Source: JASSUD01 sp031963365 | Lineage (GTDB): Bacteria; Pseudomonadota; Gammaproteobacteria; Burkholderiales; Burkholderiaceae | Length of the DNA: 18,150 bases | Direction: 5' to 3' | NCBI GenBank assembly: GCA_031963365.1 | Contig: JASSUF010000035.1 | Location: 1-18,150 of the forward strand | Shown: one piece after another, positions 8,601-15,654 of the stretch | Layout: every line of letters begins with the position of its first letter | Position numbering within the stretch: position 1 is the first letter of the stretch | Translations under genes and position numbers: made by a program | Notes under the pieces: generated by a model | Database searches by the model: none | Told to the model about the DNA's origin: nothing | The model's input: only the letters and a program-made list of their open reading frames with translations

Positions 8601-10466
8601 GAATATGATCGTTCCTACCACTTTCTTCACTTGACCTTTCAAGAGTTTTTTGCAGCCAAGTGGTTGGCCCGGCATATAGCAGCTTATTTAGGGCCTGAAT
8701 CTGGTTTCATACCTGACTCAACGCTTACGCTTAGCAAAGAGCTGACTAAGGATTTTGTACAGCAACATAAATATGACCCGCGCTATGAGATTGTCTGGCC
8801 GATGGTGGCGGGGCTGCTTAAAGATAAAAGTTCCACACTTGAAGCTTTTTTTGATCTTTTAGAACAAGAACCTCAAGACCTTCTGGGTATTGCGCAACAG
8901 CGGCTACTGATGGGTTGCCTACAAGAAGCGCGAGCCGGATTAAATAAAGCCAGGATTGAGAAAATTGAGTCTAATCTGGGGAATTGGCTTGATGCAGAGA
9001 TCAAAATCACTGCAGAGAGTTTGTTGGGGCGTCAGCCTGCTTTTCCCGAATCTTTACTACTCAAGCGTTTGTTAAGCAAGTCCGCAGAGAAAATCAAGAC
9101 AAAGATCATTATGACTCTGGGTGCGCGCCCTACGCTATCTGAGAAGGGTTTGAAAGGTTTGACTGCCACAATAAAAGACACAGATCCATGGGTCAGTAAG
9201 GCAGCGGTTAAAGCGTTGGGCGCCCAATTGTCTTTGCCAATTTCAGTACTCACACAATTGAGCGAGTTGGCATTAAAGAAAGAGAAGGATCAGGCCTTAA
9301 GAGCAGCAGCAATTGATGTGTTAGCTACCCAATTAGCTTTGTCACCTGCAATGCTCAATCTGCTGAGTGATTTAGCATTGGATAAAGAGGATGACGAAGA
9401 GGTGAGAGTCGCAGCTATCCAAGCGCTAGGTAGGCAGCAACCTTTGCCTCTTCAAAAATTAGAATGCTTGAGCGATTTGATGCTAAAACAAGAAGAGAGT
9501 GGAAGAGTCAGAGTTACGGCAGTCCGTGCATTAGGAGCTCAGTCACCATTGCCACTCGCAATGCTTGAATGTCTGATCGCATTAGTACTTTTGGAGGTAG
9601 AGAGTGAATGGGTTAGGGTTGCTGTGCTTGAAGTACTTGGTGCTCAACAATCCTTACCGCCTATGTGGCTTGAGAAACTGAGCGAATTAGTTCGAAAGAC
9701 AGAGGAGAATGAGTGGGTCAAAGTTTCGGTGATCCATACATTAGGTGAACAGCCATTTTTGCCCGATATGGTGCTAAAACGCTTGATTGCGTTAGTGCGA
9801 TCAAAAAATGAGAGTGATAAGATTAGGAGTGCTGTTATTGAGGCATTAGGCAAAGTACCTGATGTGCCTGAGGAAGTGCTCGAATGCCTAAGTGTTCTAT
9901 CACAGGCCGAAAAAGAGTGGGTTAGAATTGCAGCAGCCCGTGCCTTGTGCAAACAGCTATGCTTGCCGTTCGAGACGCAAGAGCATTTGGTCGCATCAGT
10001 ACAAATCAAAAAGGAAAAGAAGCGGATCAGCGAGGCAGTCGTCGACTCATCAGATACCAAACTTTCTTTGCCAACTGTATGGTTCGAGCGCCTTATGCAA
10101 AAACTCAAAAAAAGTGATGCGCTCTTTGCTGACGTTGAAGTAGTTGCTGCACCAGATCTCCATAGCGATACGCTATATCGTTTATTGCCTACTTTAAATT
10201 CTGATCGTTTTATATTTCTCTTTACTAATATTTTGGTTGAGCAGAGCTTTAGCAATGTCATGCCACTCTATATAAAAGAGCAGCAACTCTATTTTTATAC
10301 GGCTAAAGGTATGGAATCAATCTCGTTATTGTCACCGAATAGATTGAGAAGGTACGTGCAAAGAGCACAAAAAGCGGCAGGACTTCCTATTGGATTGGAA
10401 AAATTAGAGCGGTTCGAAGAATCTCCATTGAATAGAAACCCTGTACTTAATTCATGGTTACTGTAA
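5616..10466 (+). CDS. Giant NACHT NTPase with HEAT-like repeats
   Basis: A 1616-residue STAND-class protein. Residues 1 to about 600 are alpha-helical with no catalytic motif that I recognise and a hydrophobic patch near 370-405. The NACHT module follows: Walker A GRAGIGKTTL (7680-7709, about residue 689), Walker B LFILDGLDEV (7908-7937, about residue 765), and the family signature FLHLTFQEFFAAKWLA near residue 1003. Then come about ten HEAT-like repeats of roughly 40 residues (nt 9030-10090; LP..-LE.LS.L-VRVAA..ALG) and a separate C-terminal domain of about 120 residues. No in-frame ATG exists near the 5' end. GTG 5616 has GGAG at 5606-5609, while TTG 5565 has no ribosome site, so GTG is preferred. 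STAND proteins oligomerise on ligand binding. The repeats are the likely sensor, but the output is unknown. From memory, similar architectures occur in Mortierella-like fungi and their endobacteria. Confidence 0.87.
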   Translation: MIGGLQGIGKKLGVGVSQSAHGISAQNLSSQEKAYRKDEDKEARNQAYLDSIEINEKVLEENPEDEGAKEALECIYFEYADFLAKAGPNPLQENTPIPTKKNNAAIESFQSKSKASAFEARINALLTQPPFFVKLSQPASSIPNYTVVTRCEAVQETRHLAWCLHQENLSERLQKSLLDQAYEVLEQFVQRGVKQCAHIQELVALGSINHAGLHRKITEALLGALEPERNAPVDLGLLYALSVMILLRSHLKQDAHSAGDAVVLLKALLVPLQQIQVNQNLLQVRALLHTVSMLLDYMVDFAIQDLDSELHRALMQALKKLKNACPDLTWSIEYIQQALVNLPKNETFWDKVEKYVGPSMAGLLYLTGGIFKIIAANTALPGSPLSAIIVAGVEPDRFLKALESLREGLSGISLDRSQPWYVQLRLMDLFFGVGVAAGRLDLLEATLDKASNPYHENFLRGLCDRLERLACAQVELSMQEGALRLLKALSEGRIAWGKREAIKLYARATLDRISQWQNLVMSDMERNAYAPPAWHAFWHAAPSNTLLQIARDKARQDANLQSLSGLITDMAAIKAFLHPPSSDVASQWTQIRATLCDYYQSSLLIQRISGDALELASCYINLAIVEAPLQREKEKQALQKQSSVFHRISSYERVAESNLHALIKLEELFDERMLRNGVVGAPKKILIQGRAGIGKTTLCKKLVYEYSHNGLWKNRFDAVLWLPLRQLKNYTARNLEALLCEKYFSQHPDKEAFASILSQRANKILFILDGLDEVSTELGQDSPLGDFLTTLLKHANVLLTSRPSGIESTTLEQVDLELETIGFSSKNVQDYLNKAEPVAATAIHSFIQRTPLIQELVNIPVQLDVLCYSWDAMQSSNNASGMATMTELYQAMVNKLWHKDSIRLGKTSQGVLLKLHDIQNLSEKEVEAQLVSAENDYLGYLAFQGLQDTRIEFDLSYLKQLKDQLNQVRGKELPLQLSHDLKQTSFLHTADAHLREYDRSYHFLHLTFQEFFAAKWLARHIAAYLGPESGFIPDSTLTLSKELTKDFVQQHKYDPRYEIVWPMVAGLLKDKSSTLEAFFDLLEQEPQDLLGIAQQRLLMGCLQEARAGLNKARIEKIESNLGNWLDAEIKITAESLLGRQPAFPESLLLKRLLSKSAEKIKTKIIMTLGARPTLSEKGLKGLTATIKDTDPWVSKAAVKALGAQLSLPISVLTQLSELALKKEKDQALRAAAIDVLATQLALSPAMLNLLSDLALDKEDDEEVRVAAIQALGRQQPLPLQKLECLSDLMLKQEESGRVRVTAVRALGAQSPLPLAMLECLIALVLLEVESEWVRVAVLEVLGAQQSLPPMWLEKLSELVRKTEENEWVKVSVIHTLGEQPFLPDMVLKRLIALVRSKNESDKIRSAVIEALGKVPDVPEEVLECLSVLSQAEKEWVRIAAARALCKQLCLPFETQEHLVASVQIKKEKKRISEAVVDSSDTKLSLPTVWFERLMQKLKKSDALFADVEVVAAPDLHSDTLYRLLPTLNSDRFIFLFTNILVEQSFSNVMPLYIKEQQLYFYTAKGMESISLLSPNRLRRYVQRAQKAAGLPIGLEKLERFEESPLNRNPVLNSWLL

Positions 10467-10688
10467 TGTAAGGTTAGATTTTGACTGAATCGGGAGTAAA
10501 TAGCTTTACCCCTGATTTTGGTCAATTTTCAGGGGCTTAGTCCAGGCTATTGCAGCGATTACTCAGTAATATTACTTACCTTAAAACCAGAGAGTTGCTT
10601 GATGGTTAAGGTAATCGGTATCGGTTTATTACAGATATTGAGGACACACCCTAGATGCTGCGTTAAAGGCAAAAGCATTGCGATTTTC
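10467..10688 (+). other. Intergenic stretch with small inverted repeats
   Basis: No gene is visible here. CCCCTGA (10509-10515) can pair with TCAGGGG (10529-10535), and TTACCTTAAAACC (10576-10588) with GGTTAAGGTAA (10604-10614), the latter with a two-base bulge. Neither is followed by a T-run, so a terminator for the NACHT gene is not established. The promoter of the following ankyrin gene should lie here or just after, but I find no convincing -35/-10 pair. Confidence 0.5.
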
Positions 10689-10794
10689 TCCTTTTAAAAA
10701 AGAGAGCGGCACTTTGATGGGGCATCGTTGCCGAGAGTCTCCCCTTGGGCGGTTTATCTTATGAAGCAGTAACGCTCTCTTTTCTAAAAAAGGA
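10689..10794 (+). promoter_or_regulatory. Leader hairpin covering the ribosome site of the F-box/ankyrin gene
   Basis: TCCTTTT (10689-10695) is complementary to AAAAGGA (10788-10794), and AAAAGAGAGCG (10698-10708) to CGCTCTCTTTT (10773-10783). Together they give about 18 bp with a small internal loop. The right arm contains AGGA, the Shine-Dalgarno sequence of the ATG at 10801, so the folded leader would hide the ribosome site. Within the loop CGGCA (10707-10711) pairs with TGCCG (10729-10733) around GATG/CATC, sharing two bases with the long stem. A switch between two folds is therefore possible. The pairing is visible; control of translation is inferred. Confidence 0.6.
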
Positions 10795-10800
10795 TCAGAT

Positions 10801-13215
10801 ATGGTGCAAGCCCTGTCTAACAATAGTTCCACCTCTTTCTTCCGTGCATATCTCCCCGCTTTTGCTCAGCATACCTCCACTGCTCACTCTGCGACTCCGG
10901 AGCACCAGAATAGTATCCGTGACATAGAGGCTGCCATAGAGGCCGCCATTGAAAAAGCACTGTCTAGACTTCGTGAAAAAAACAATCTGCTAAATCGGGT
11001 TCCTCCAGAAATATGGTTAGAAATACTAAAAAATTGCTTGCCAAATGATTTTAGAAATTTCTCGTTAACGAGTAAAACGGGCCTTGCTTACGCATATAGG
11101 GTGCTATCTGAGCTATTCCATCCAGAAATGAAAGAGCTTTGTTCGGAAGAAGATGGAGAGAAAATATACAAAATATTATTTTCCCAACAAGCTAAAAGAG
11201 CATTTGTCGAAAACCCAGCCTTCGAAGAGCTCATTTATAGCGTTTTCTTCCAACAGATCAAAAGAGGCCATCCTATTCAAGCGATGAAGCTGATTTTATC
11301 GGATAAACCGAATGATTCAGAGTGCATTCGACAGTATTTGATAGATAGTGGGCTTTCCTTGCCGCGGGAAAAATTGATGGATAGGGAGCGAGTTCGTTTT
11401 TTACGTAACAATATAGCCGCGCTGCTTATACAAAATGAAGAGCCCTGTATGGAGGCTTTTTGGAGTATTCCAAGTAACCGGCTTGCAGGTGGGTTGATGT
11501 CTGCTTTTTTAACCGAAAATAGCCATGACGTGATGGCAAACATGGTTAAAAGCAACCTGTTTCTCCACGCTCACAGGTATGGAGATCTCCAGTTGAACCC
11601 CATATATTGGGCAGCCCAGTCTGGAATGCAAGGCTTCCTTTCCTTATTGGTAGATATGGGCGTGGAGGTGGATGAGCATGATGGGCAAAGAGATGGAGGA
11701 GGCCTGCATGGCGCTGCACAAGAGGGGCATTTTGAGATCGTTCAACGCTTATTATCTGAATACAATGCAAACCCTAATTTGCGAGATGGGCAAGGAAGAA
11801 CGCCTCTGAACATTGCCGTTGAAAAGGGCCATGCCAATATAATTAAGTGCTTGCTAATAGGCTGTGCAAGTATGGACATACCCGATTTTCAAGGGAGGAT
11901 TCCATTACATGTTGCTGTTGCTCAAAATAATACGGCCATAACCCAAATCTTATTGGAGCTTGGCGCCTTGCTAAAGCTTCAACGCCATGTAAATTGGCAA
12001 GATGCTAATGGGAAATCTCCGCTGCACATAGCTATTCAAGAGCGCAATGTTCAGATAATCCGACTTTTACTAGCGCATGGCGCAGAATTGGGCTTGCTAG
12101 ATTCTGAAGGAATGAGCCCATTATATATCGCTACTCAAAATAAGCGTATTAAGCTCGTCAGACTCTTGCTTCAACACAGCAGAAGCAGCGTAAATGTGCA
12201 AAATATTCAAAAAATAACTGCACTGCATATTGCTGCTAATCAAAACGCTGCCCCAATACTTAAACTTTTGCTGAAGTGTGGTGCCGATGCCAATCTGAGT
12301 GATGCTAAAAAAATGACTGCGCTGCACATCGCAGCGAAAAATGGCCATGTAGAGATAGCTAAACTCTTAGTTGCAAAGGGTGCCGAGGTCAATGCGCAAG
12401 GCCTGAAAAAAATAACGGCACTCCATCTAGCCGCGGCTGAGGGGAGCGCGGATATAGTCCAACTTTTACTGGCGCATGATGCAAAAATAGATTTACAAGA
12501 TGGTGATGGAATAACTGCGCTTCAACTAGCTGTTGAAAATGGTCGGAAGAGGGTAGTGAGATGCTTATTGGAGCAAGGTGCACAGGTAAATCTACAGAAT
12601 TCCAAAAAAAACAGTGCGCTGCATATAGCAGCAGCCAAAGGCTATAGCGAGATAGCTACACTTTTACTGATGCACGGTGCGCAAATTAATTTACCAGATA
12701 GCGCAGGCATCACTGCACAGCATATTGCAGTTGAAAAGGGCCATATTCAGATGGTCAGGCTTTTCTTGCAGTACAGAGTATGGATAGATCCGCAGAGCTT
12801 AGAAAACATTACGCCTTTATATATCGCAGCCGCGGCTGGGCATCTGGAAATAGCTAGACTTTTATTGAAGTGTGGTGCAAATAAAGACGTACAAAACTCA
12901 AAAAATATGACTCCACTGCATGTTGCTGTTAAAAATGACCACATGCAAATAGTTATGCTTTTGCTTGAACAGGGCGCAAAAGTGGATCTACGCGGTGGGA
13001 TTAAAAATAGGACTCCATTAGAAATAGCAACCGAAAATGGCTATGCTAGCATAGCAAGATGGTTACTGGATTACGGTGCAAAAGCTGATTTACGGGCGCT
13101 CAAAAAAATAGTTCCAGCCAATAATGTCTTCGCCAAAATAGGCTACCGCTCCATAATTGAATTGGTGAGCAAAAACTATAGTGCTTGGTACGAAAAACCC
13201 CTTAGTTGGTTTTAA
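10801..13215 (+). CDS. F-box and ankyrin-repeat protein, candidate host-directed effector
   Basis: The 804-residue protein has a polar Ser/Thr-rich N-terminus, a short helix rich in AAIEAAI (41-60), then an F-box-like segment at about 65-103 (RVPPEIWLEILKNCLPNDF followed by SLTSK). A helical spacer leads to 15 consecutive ankyrin repeats of about 33 residues (about 265-765) with TALHIAA..GH.EI..LLL cores, and a 40-residue tail. F-box modules bind Skp1 of eukaryotic SCF ubiquitin ligases, and ankyrin arrays usually select the target. Bacteria have no SCF, so the combination suggests a translocated effector, as in Legionella AnkB. No Sec signal is seen. The start ATG has AGGA six bases upstream. 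It follows the NACHT gene on the same strand across 334 bases, so probably has its own promoter. The ankyrin array is certain; the F-box call is fairly sure. Confidence 0.9.
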   Translation: MVQALSNNSSTSFFRAYLPAFAQHTSTAHSATPEHQNSIRDIEAAIEAAIEKALSRLREKNNLLNRVPPEIWLEILKNCLPNDFRNFSLTSKTGLAYAYRVLSELFHPEMKELCSEEDGEKIYKILFSQQAKRAFVENPAFEELIYSVFFQQIKRGHPIQAMKLILSDKPNDSECIRQYLIDSGLSLPREKLMDRERVRFLRNNIAALLIQNEEPCMEAFWSIPSNRLAGGLMSAFLTENSHDVMANMVKSNLFLHAHRYGDLQLNPIYWAAQSGMQGFLSLLVDMGVEVDEHDGQRDGGGLHGAAQEGHFEIVQRLLSEYNANPNLRDGQGRTPLNIAVEKGHANIIKCLLIGCASMDIPDFQGRIPLHVAVAQNNTAITQILLELGALLKLQRHVNWQDANGKSPLHIAIQERNVQIIRLLLAHGAELGLLDSEGMSPLYIATQNKRIKLVRLLLQHSRSSVNVQNIQKITALHIAANQNAAPILKLLLKCGADANLSDAKKMTALHIAAKNGHVEIAKLLVAKGAEVNAQGLKKITALHLAAAEGSADIVQLLLAHDAKIDLQDGDGITALQLAVENGRKRVVRCLLEQGAQVNLQNSKKNSALHIAAAKGYSEIATLLLMHGAQINLPDSAGITAQHIAVEKGHIQMVRLFLQYRVWIDPQSLENITPLYIAAAAGHLEIARLLLKCGANKDVQNSKNMTPLHVAVKNDHMQIVMLLLEQGAKVDLRGGIKNRTPLEIATENGYASIARWLLDYGAKADLRALKKIVPANNVFAKIGYRSIIELVSKNYSAWYEKPLSWF

Positions 13216-13407
13216 CGAATGCTCTCCTGATTCTGTACCCTCATTTTTTACTGCTACTTCCTGCATAAATCGGCCCCATAGCATGCATTGTTTGGCATAC
13301 TCCAGTTAATATTAGAATGTCTTACATTTAAAATTTTTAGCGATACATTTTTCTATTTTTAAACGTGTTTTTTGTAATGCCTTACCGTTTATAAAGGAGG
13401 CCATCTA

Positions 13408-14355
13408 ATGGCAAAAGCAGCGTCGAAGGTGACAACGAAAGCAGCACAAAAAGTAGGGGGTAAAGCTAGCCCTATGGCTGATATGAAAAAAACAGGGGTG
13501 CAAAAAATACCTGCCAAGGCCGTAACAAATAAAACTGCAACAAAAAAACAAGTGGCTTCTAAAACTGCTCCGTCAACCAAAGCGGTTACTGCTCCTAAAA
13601 CAGCAAATATCAAGCCAGCAGCAGTTAAAACGGTAGCAGTGGGTAAAGCGATAGCTAAAAAAGTAGCGGTTAAGGCAGAAGCTATGCAGGAAATGATGAC
13701 TAGCACATCACACGCAATGGATGCGATGGTGGAGAAAGTTATCAGTGCGGTAGTAGATGCCATAGTACATGCTGCTACCAATGCAGCAGCTATTGCTAAA
13801 GCAGCAATCGATCAAACGGGTGTAAAAAGTACGGCGAACGTTGCACGCAAAGCGGCTGCACCGAGCAAAAGTGCTGCAGCTCCAAAAACGGCCAGCCCTG
13901 CACGCAAAACAGTCTCTGCAGTAGCTGCAAAAAACAGCGCTAAACCAGCAGCTCAGGTAGCCGATACTAAAAAAGCATCCATCCCCAAAACCAGTGTAAA
14001 CGTAGCTACAAAAAAAGTGACGGTTACACCCAAGACTGCTCAGAAAGCACCAGTCCAAAAAGTAGCCGCTTCAAAATCGGTAACCTCACCATCTGCACCG
14101 AAAAAATCTGCAGCAAAGGCGGTTACTCAAAAAGCAGAAGCCTCTAAAACACCAGCCAAAAAACAAACACCTGCTGCGCAAAAACGCACGGCCGAAGCAA
14201 AAATGGCTGCTACAACCAGTACTCCTAAAAAAGCTGCTGCTAAAAAAGGGACAACTAAAAAGAGCGCAAGCGCATCCAAATCAAGCACTTCTACGTTGAA
14301 AACCACGCTAGCGCCCAATACCCCTTGGCCTTTCCCCATTCATGAGCGGCCTTAA
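13408..14355 (+). CDS. Histone H1-like DNA-binding protein, Lys/Ala-rich
   Basis: The 315-residue protein is dominated by KAA, KTA, KKS and PKT patterns, like the C-terminal tail of eukaryotic H1 and like AlgP and HctB-type bacterial proteins; it should bind and condense DNA. Residues about 90-137 are different: few lysines, rich in Met, Val and Ala (AEAMQEMM, VEKVISAVVDAI), probably an amphipathic helix for self-association. The protein ends in WPFPIHERP. The start is supported by a near-ideal AAAGGAGG at 13393-13400. TTGGCA (13292-13297) and TAGAAT (13313-13318) could form a promoter, but the 15-base spacer is short. From memory a similar gene follows nrdB in Burkholderia. Low complexity opens spurious frames on the other strand. 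Confidence 0.88.
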   Translation: MAKAASKVTTKAAQKVGGKASPMADMKKTGVQKIPAKAVTNKTATKKQVASKTAPSTKAVTAPKTANIKPAAVKTVAVGKAIAKKVAVKAEAMQEMMTSTSHAMDAMVEKVISAVVDAIVHAATNAAAIAKAAIDQTGVKSTANVARKAAAPSKSAAAPKTASPARKTVSAVAAKNSAKPAAQVADTKKASIPKTSVNVATKKVTVTPKTAQKAPVQKVAASKSVTSPSAPKKSAAKAVTQKAEASKTPAKKQTPAAQKRTAEAKMAATTSTPKKAAAKKGTTKKSASASKSSTSTLKTTLAPNTPWPFPIHERP

Positions 14356-14386
14356 AGCAATTTGCCGCTAAAAAATGGTGAGCAGC

Positions 14387-14500
14387 GTTCCCCAACATGC
14401 GCACTACCGACTTTTGATCATTGCTTTTGAATATATATGCAGGTTTTCAAAGGACGGCGGTCATCATGTTGGGGGGACAGATCACATGCGTACCACCGAC
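14387..14500 (-). mobile_element. MITE/REP-like element, diverged copy B
   Basis: Read on the minus strand, 14474-14390 aligns without gaps to 4105-4189 of copy A, with 13 differences in 85 bases. Shared blocks include GATGACC, AAAACCTGCAT, AAGTCGG and GCATGTTGGGG. The outer arms differ from copy A: a second GTCGGTGGTACGCATGT replaces the left terminal repeat, and the right palindrome has decayed. It overlaps the 3' end of the membrane-protein gene and supplies that gene's stop codon. Confidence 0.8.
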
Positions 14501-15343
14501 AATAGAGCGATTTGCTTTTATTAGAGGGTTCTCATTTAATGTGGTGAGATATCCTTCGAGAGTATGCAAAATTTTTGAACGTTTTTCTATTTGATGCGCA
14601 TAAAATTCAAATGCAATGCAATAGGTTACGCTTAATATCGCTAATGGTAAGGTAGCTGTAAAAATAAAAGCCGATATAGTCAAGCCTACTGCTATCACAC
14701 AGTTTATTATGCGAAGGATATTGGAAGGCTGTTTTTTATTCAGAACGGTGCTGACTGCTTTGAAGTCCTCTAAGATGTCTTCTAATGGGCTAAAAGCTTT
14801 ATCTCTCGCCAGAGGGTTCTTTTGAAAGTTCTCCAAAGGAGATTCTACTGGGGTGATTGGGTTAGAGCGAGGGCTTTGGCTTTTAAAAAAATCGGGCCTG
14901 TTAAAAATATTTTGTATTTCTTTAAAACCAGATAGCAGTTGCTCTAACTTATAATCAAACCCCTCTACAGATTCACATGCTTCTTTGAAATACGGCAATT
15001 TTTCACGCTGTTCCATTAATGATATGGCTGCTTCAAATGCTGCAAGCGCTATATTATAGTCACGTTGGCTTTCACTATTATTTTCAGGAATGGCAGTGTT
15101 AATTCTAAGCGGTACCGCTCCACTTCTAGTGCGGCGGTGTGTGATCTGTCCATGCGGGGCTGCCGGCGCTTGCTCTGTTGGGGAGCGAAGAGTGGTCGTG
15201 AAATCGGCTGACTGTCTGTGGTTTTGCAACCGCGCTGATTCCAAATGCTTGCTTGGACGTTGGGTGGGGATAGATCGTCGGGGAGAAAGTCCACAGGGCA
15301 TAAAACACCAATTAGAAAGAGTAATATTATTTGTCGTCGGCAT
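14447..15343 (-). CDS. Unrecognised protein with a C-terminal membrane hairpin
   Basis: I do not recognise this 298-residue protein. The first 90 residues are polar and Pro/Ser/Thr/Arg-rich, probably disordered, and include RRTRSGAVP. Residues about 93-145 look helical and amphipathic, followed by a Pro/Ser linker. Two closely spaced hydrophobic helices (about 209-230 and 231-248) form a likely membrane hairpin, followed by a charged helix (AHQIEKRSKILHTLEGYL). There is no N-terminal signal peptide. The last eight codons and the stop lie in repeat copy B, so the original C-terminus may have been different. The ATG is preceded by GAGAG about 11 bases upstream, a moderate ribosome site. A disordered N-terminus with a C-terminal helical hairpin is seen in some inclusion-membrane and effector proteins of intracellular bacteria; applying that here is speculation. 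Confidence 0.7.
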   Translation of the reverse strand: MPTTNNITLSNWCFMPCGLSPRRSIPTQRPSKHLESARLQNHRQSADFTTTLRSPTEQAPAAPHGQITHRRTRSGAVPLRINTAIPENNSESQRDYNIALAAFEAAISLMEQREKLPYFKEACESVEGFDYKLEQLLSGFKEIQNIFNRPDFFKSQSPRSNPITPVESPLENFQKNPLARDKAFSPLEDILEDFKAVSTVLNKKQPSNILRIINCVIAVGLTISAFIFTATLPLAILSVTYCIAFEFYAHQIEKRSKILHTLEGYLTTLNENPLIKANRSIVGGTHVICPPNMMTAVL

Positions 15344-15375
15344 AGCAGGTTTCTCTCGTAATAAGTTTCACTGTT

Positions 15376-15427
15376 CTCTTCGAGAAAAATTTATTTTTTG
15401 GATAGGGCAAAAGGTTTATTCGAAGAG
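15376..15427. promoter_or_regulatory. 8-bp inverted repeat upstream of the membrane-protein gene
   Basis: CTCTTCGA (15376-15383) and TCGAAGAG (15420-15427) are exact reverse complements 36 bases apart, beginning 32 bases before the ATG of the minus-strand gene. This could be a two-half-site operator or a leader hairpin. The pair is short enough that chance is possible. Confidence 0.35.
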
Positions 15428-15538
15428 TGTTTTTTGTATGTTTACTATACGTTGAAATACTGATTTTCTGATTTGTAGAGAGGAGTAATTACCTGTTTAA
15501 GGTAAATAGAATGGCTGTGAGAACGAATGTATAGAAAT

Positions 15539-15573
15539 GCACTGCTGCAGAGTGCATTTTCCAGCAGCAGTGC
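15539..15573. terminator. Hairpin downstream of the lipoprotein gene
   Basis: GCACTGCTGC (15539-15548) and GCAGCAGTGC (15564-15573) form a perfect 10-bp stem with a 15-base loop, about 80 bases past the end of the minus-strand lipoprotein gene. The minus strand continues with only a weak T-rich stretch (ATTTCTATA), so intrinsic termination is plausible but not compelling. The rest of 15344-15654 shows no gene. Confidence 0.45.
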
Positions 15574-15654
15574 TATACAGTGGGCTGTAGTTTACGCCTT
15601 ATAGAGGAGGATGCAATCAATTGTGTGGTTAAAGCAAAATTGGAGATTACAATT

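Noticed and set aside
9644..10261. 205-codon minus-strand frame inside the NACHT gene
   Set aside because: It is antisense to the HEAT repeats; its Ser/Thr/Phe-rich repeats mirror the leucine- and glutamate-rich sense codons. No ribosome site or family is seen.
10509..10535. CCCCTGA / TCAGGGG hairpin as terminator of the NACHT gene
   Set aside because: The stem is short, has a 13-base loop, and no T-run follows.
13389..14339. Several minus-strand frames opposite the H1-like gene
   Set aside because: The Lys/Ala codon bias of the sense gene suppresses antisense stops; the products are low-complexity Phe/Cys/Ala strings.
15090..15455. 121-codon plus-strand frame opposite the membrane protein
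   Set aside because: It lies across the start and promoter of the minus-strand gene and encodes nothing recognisable.
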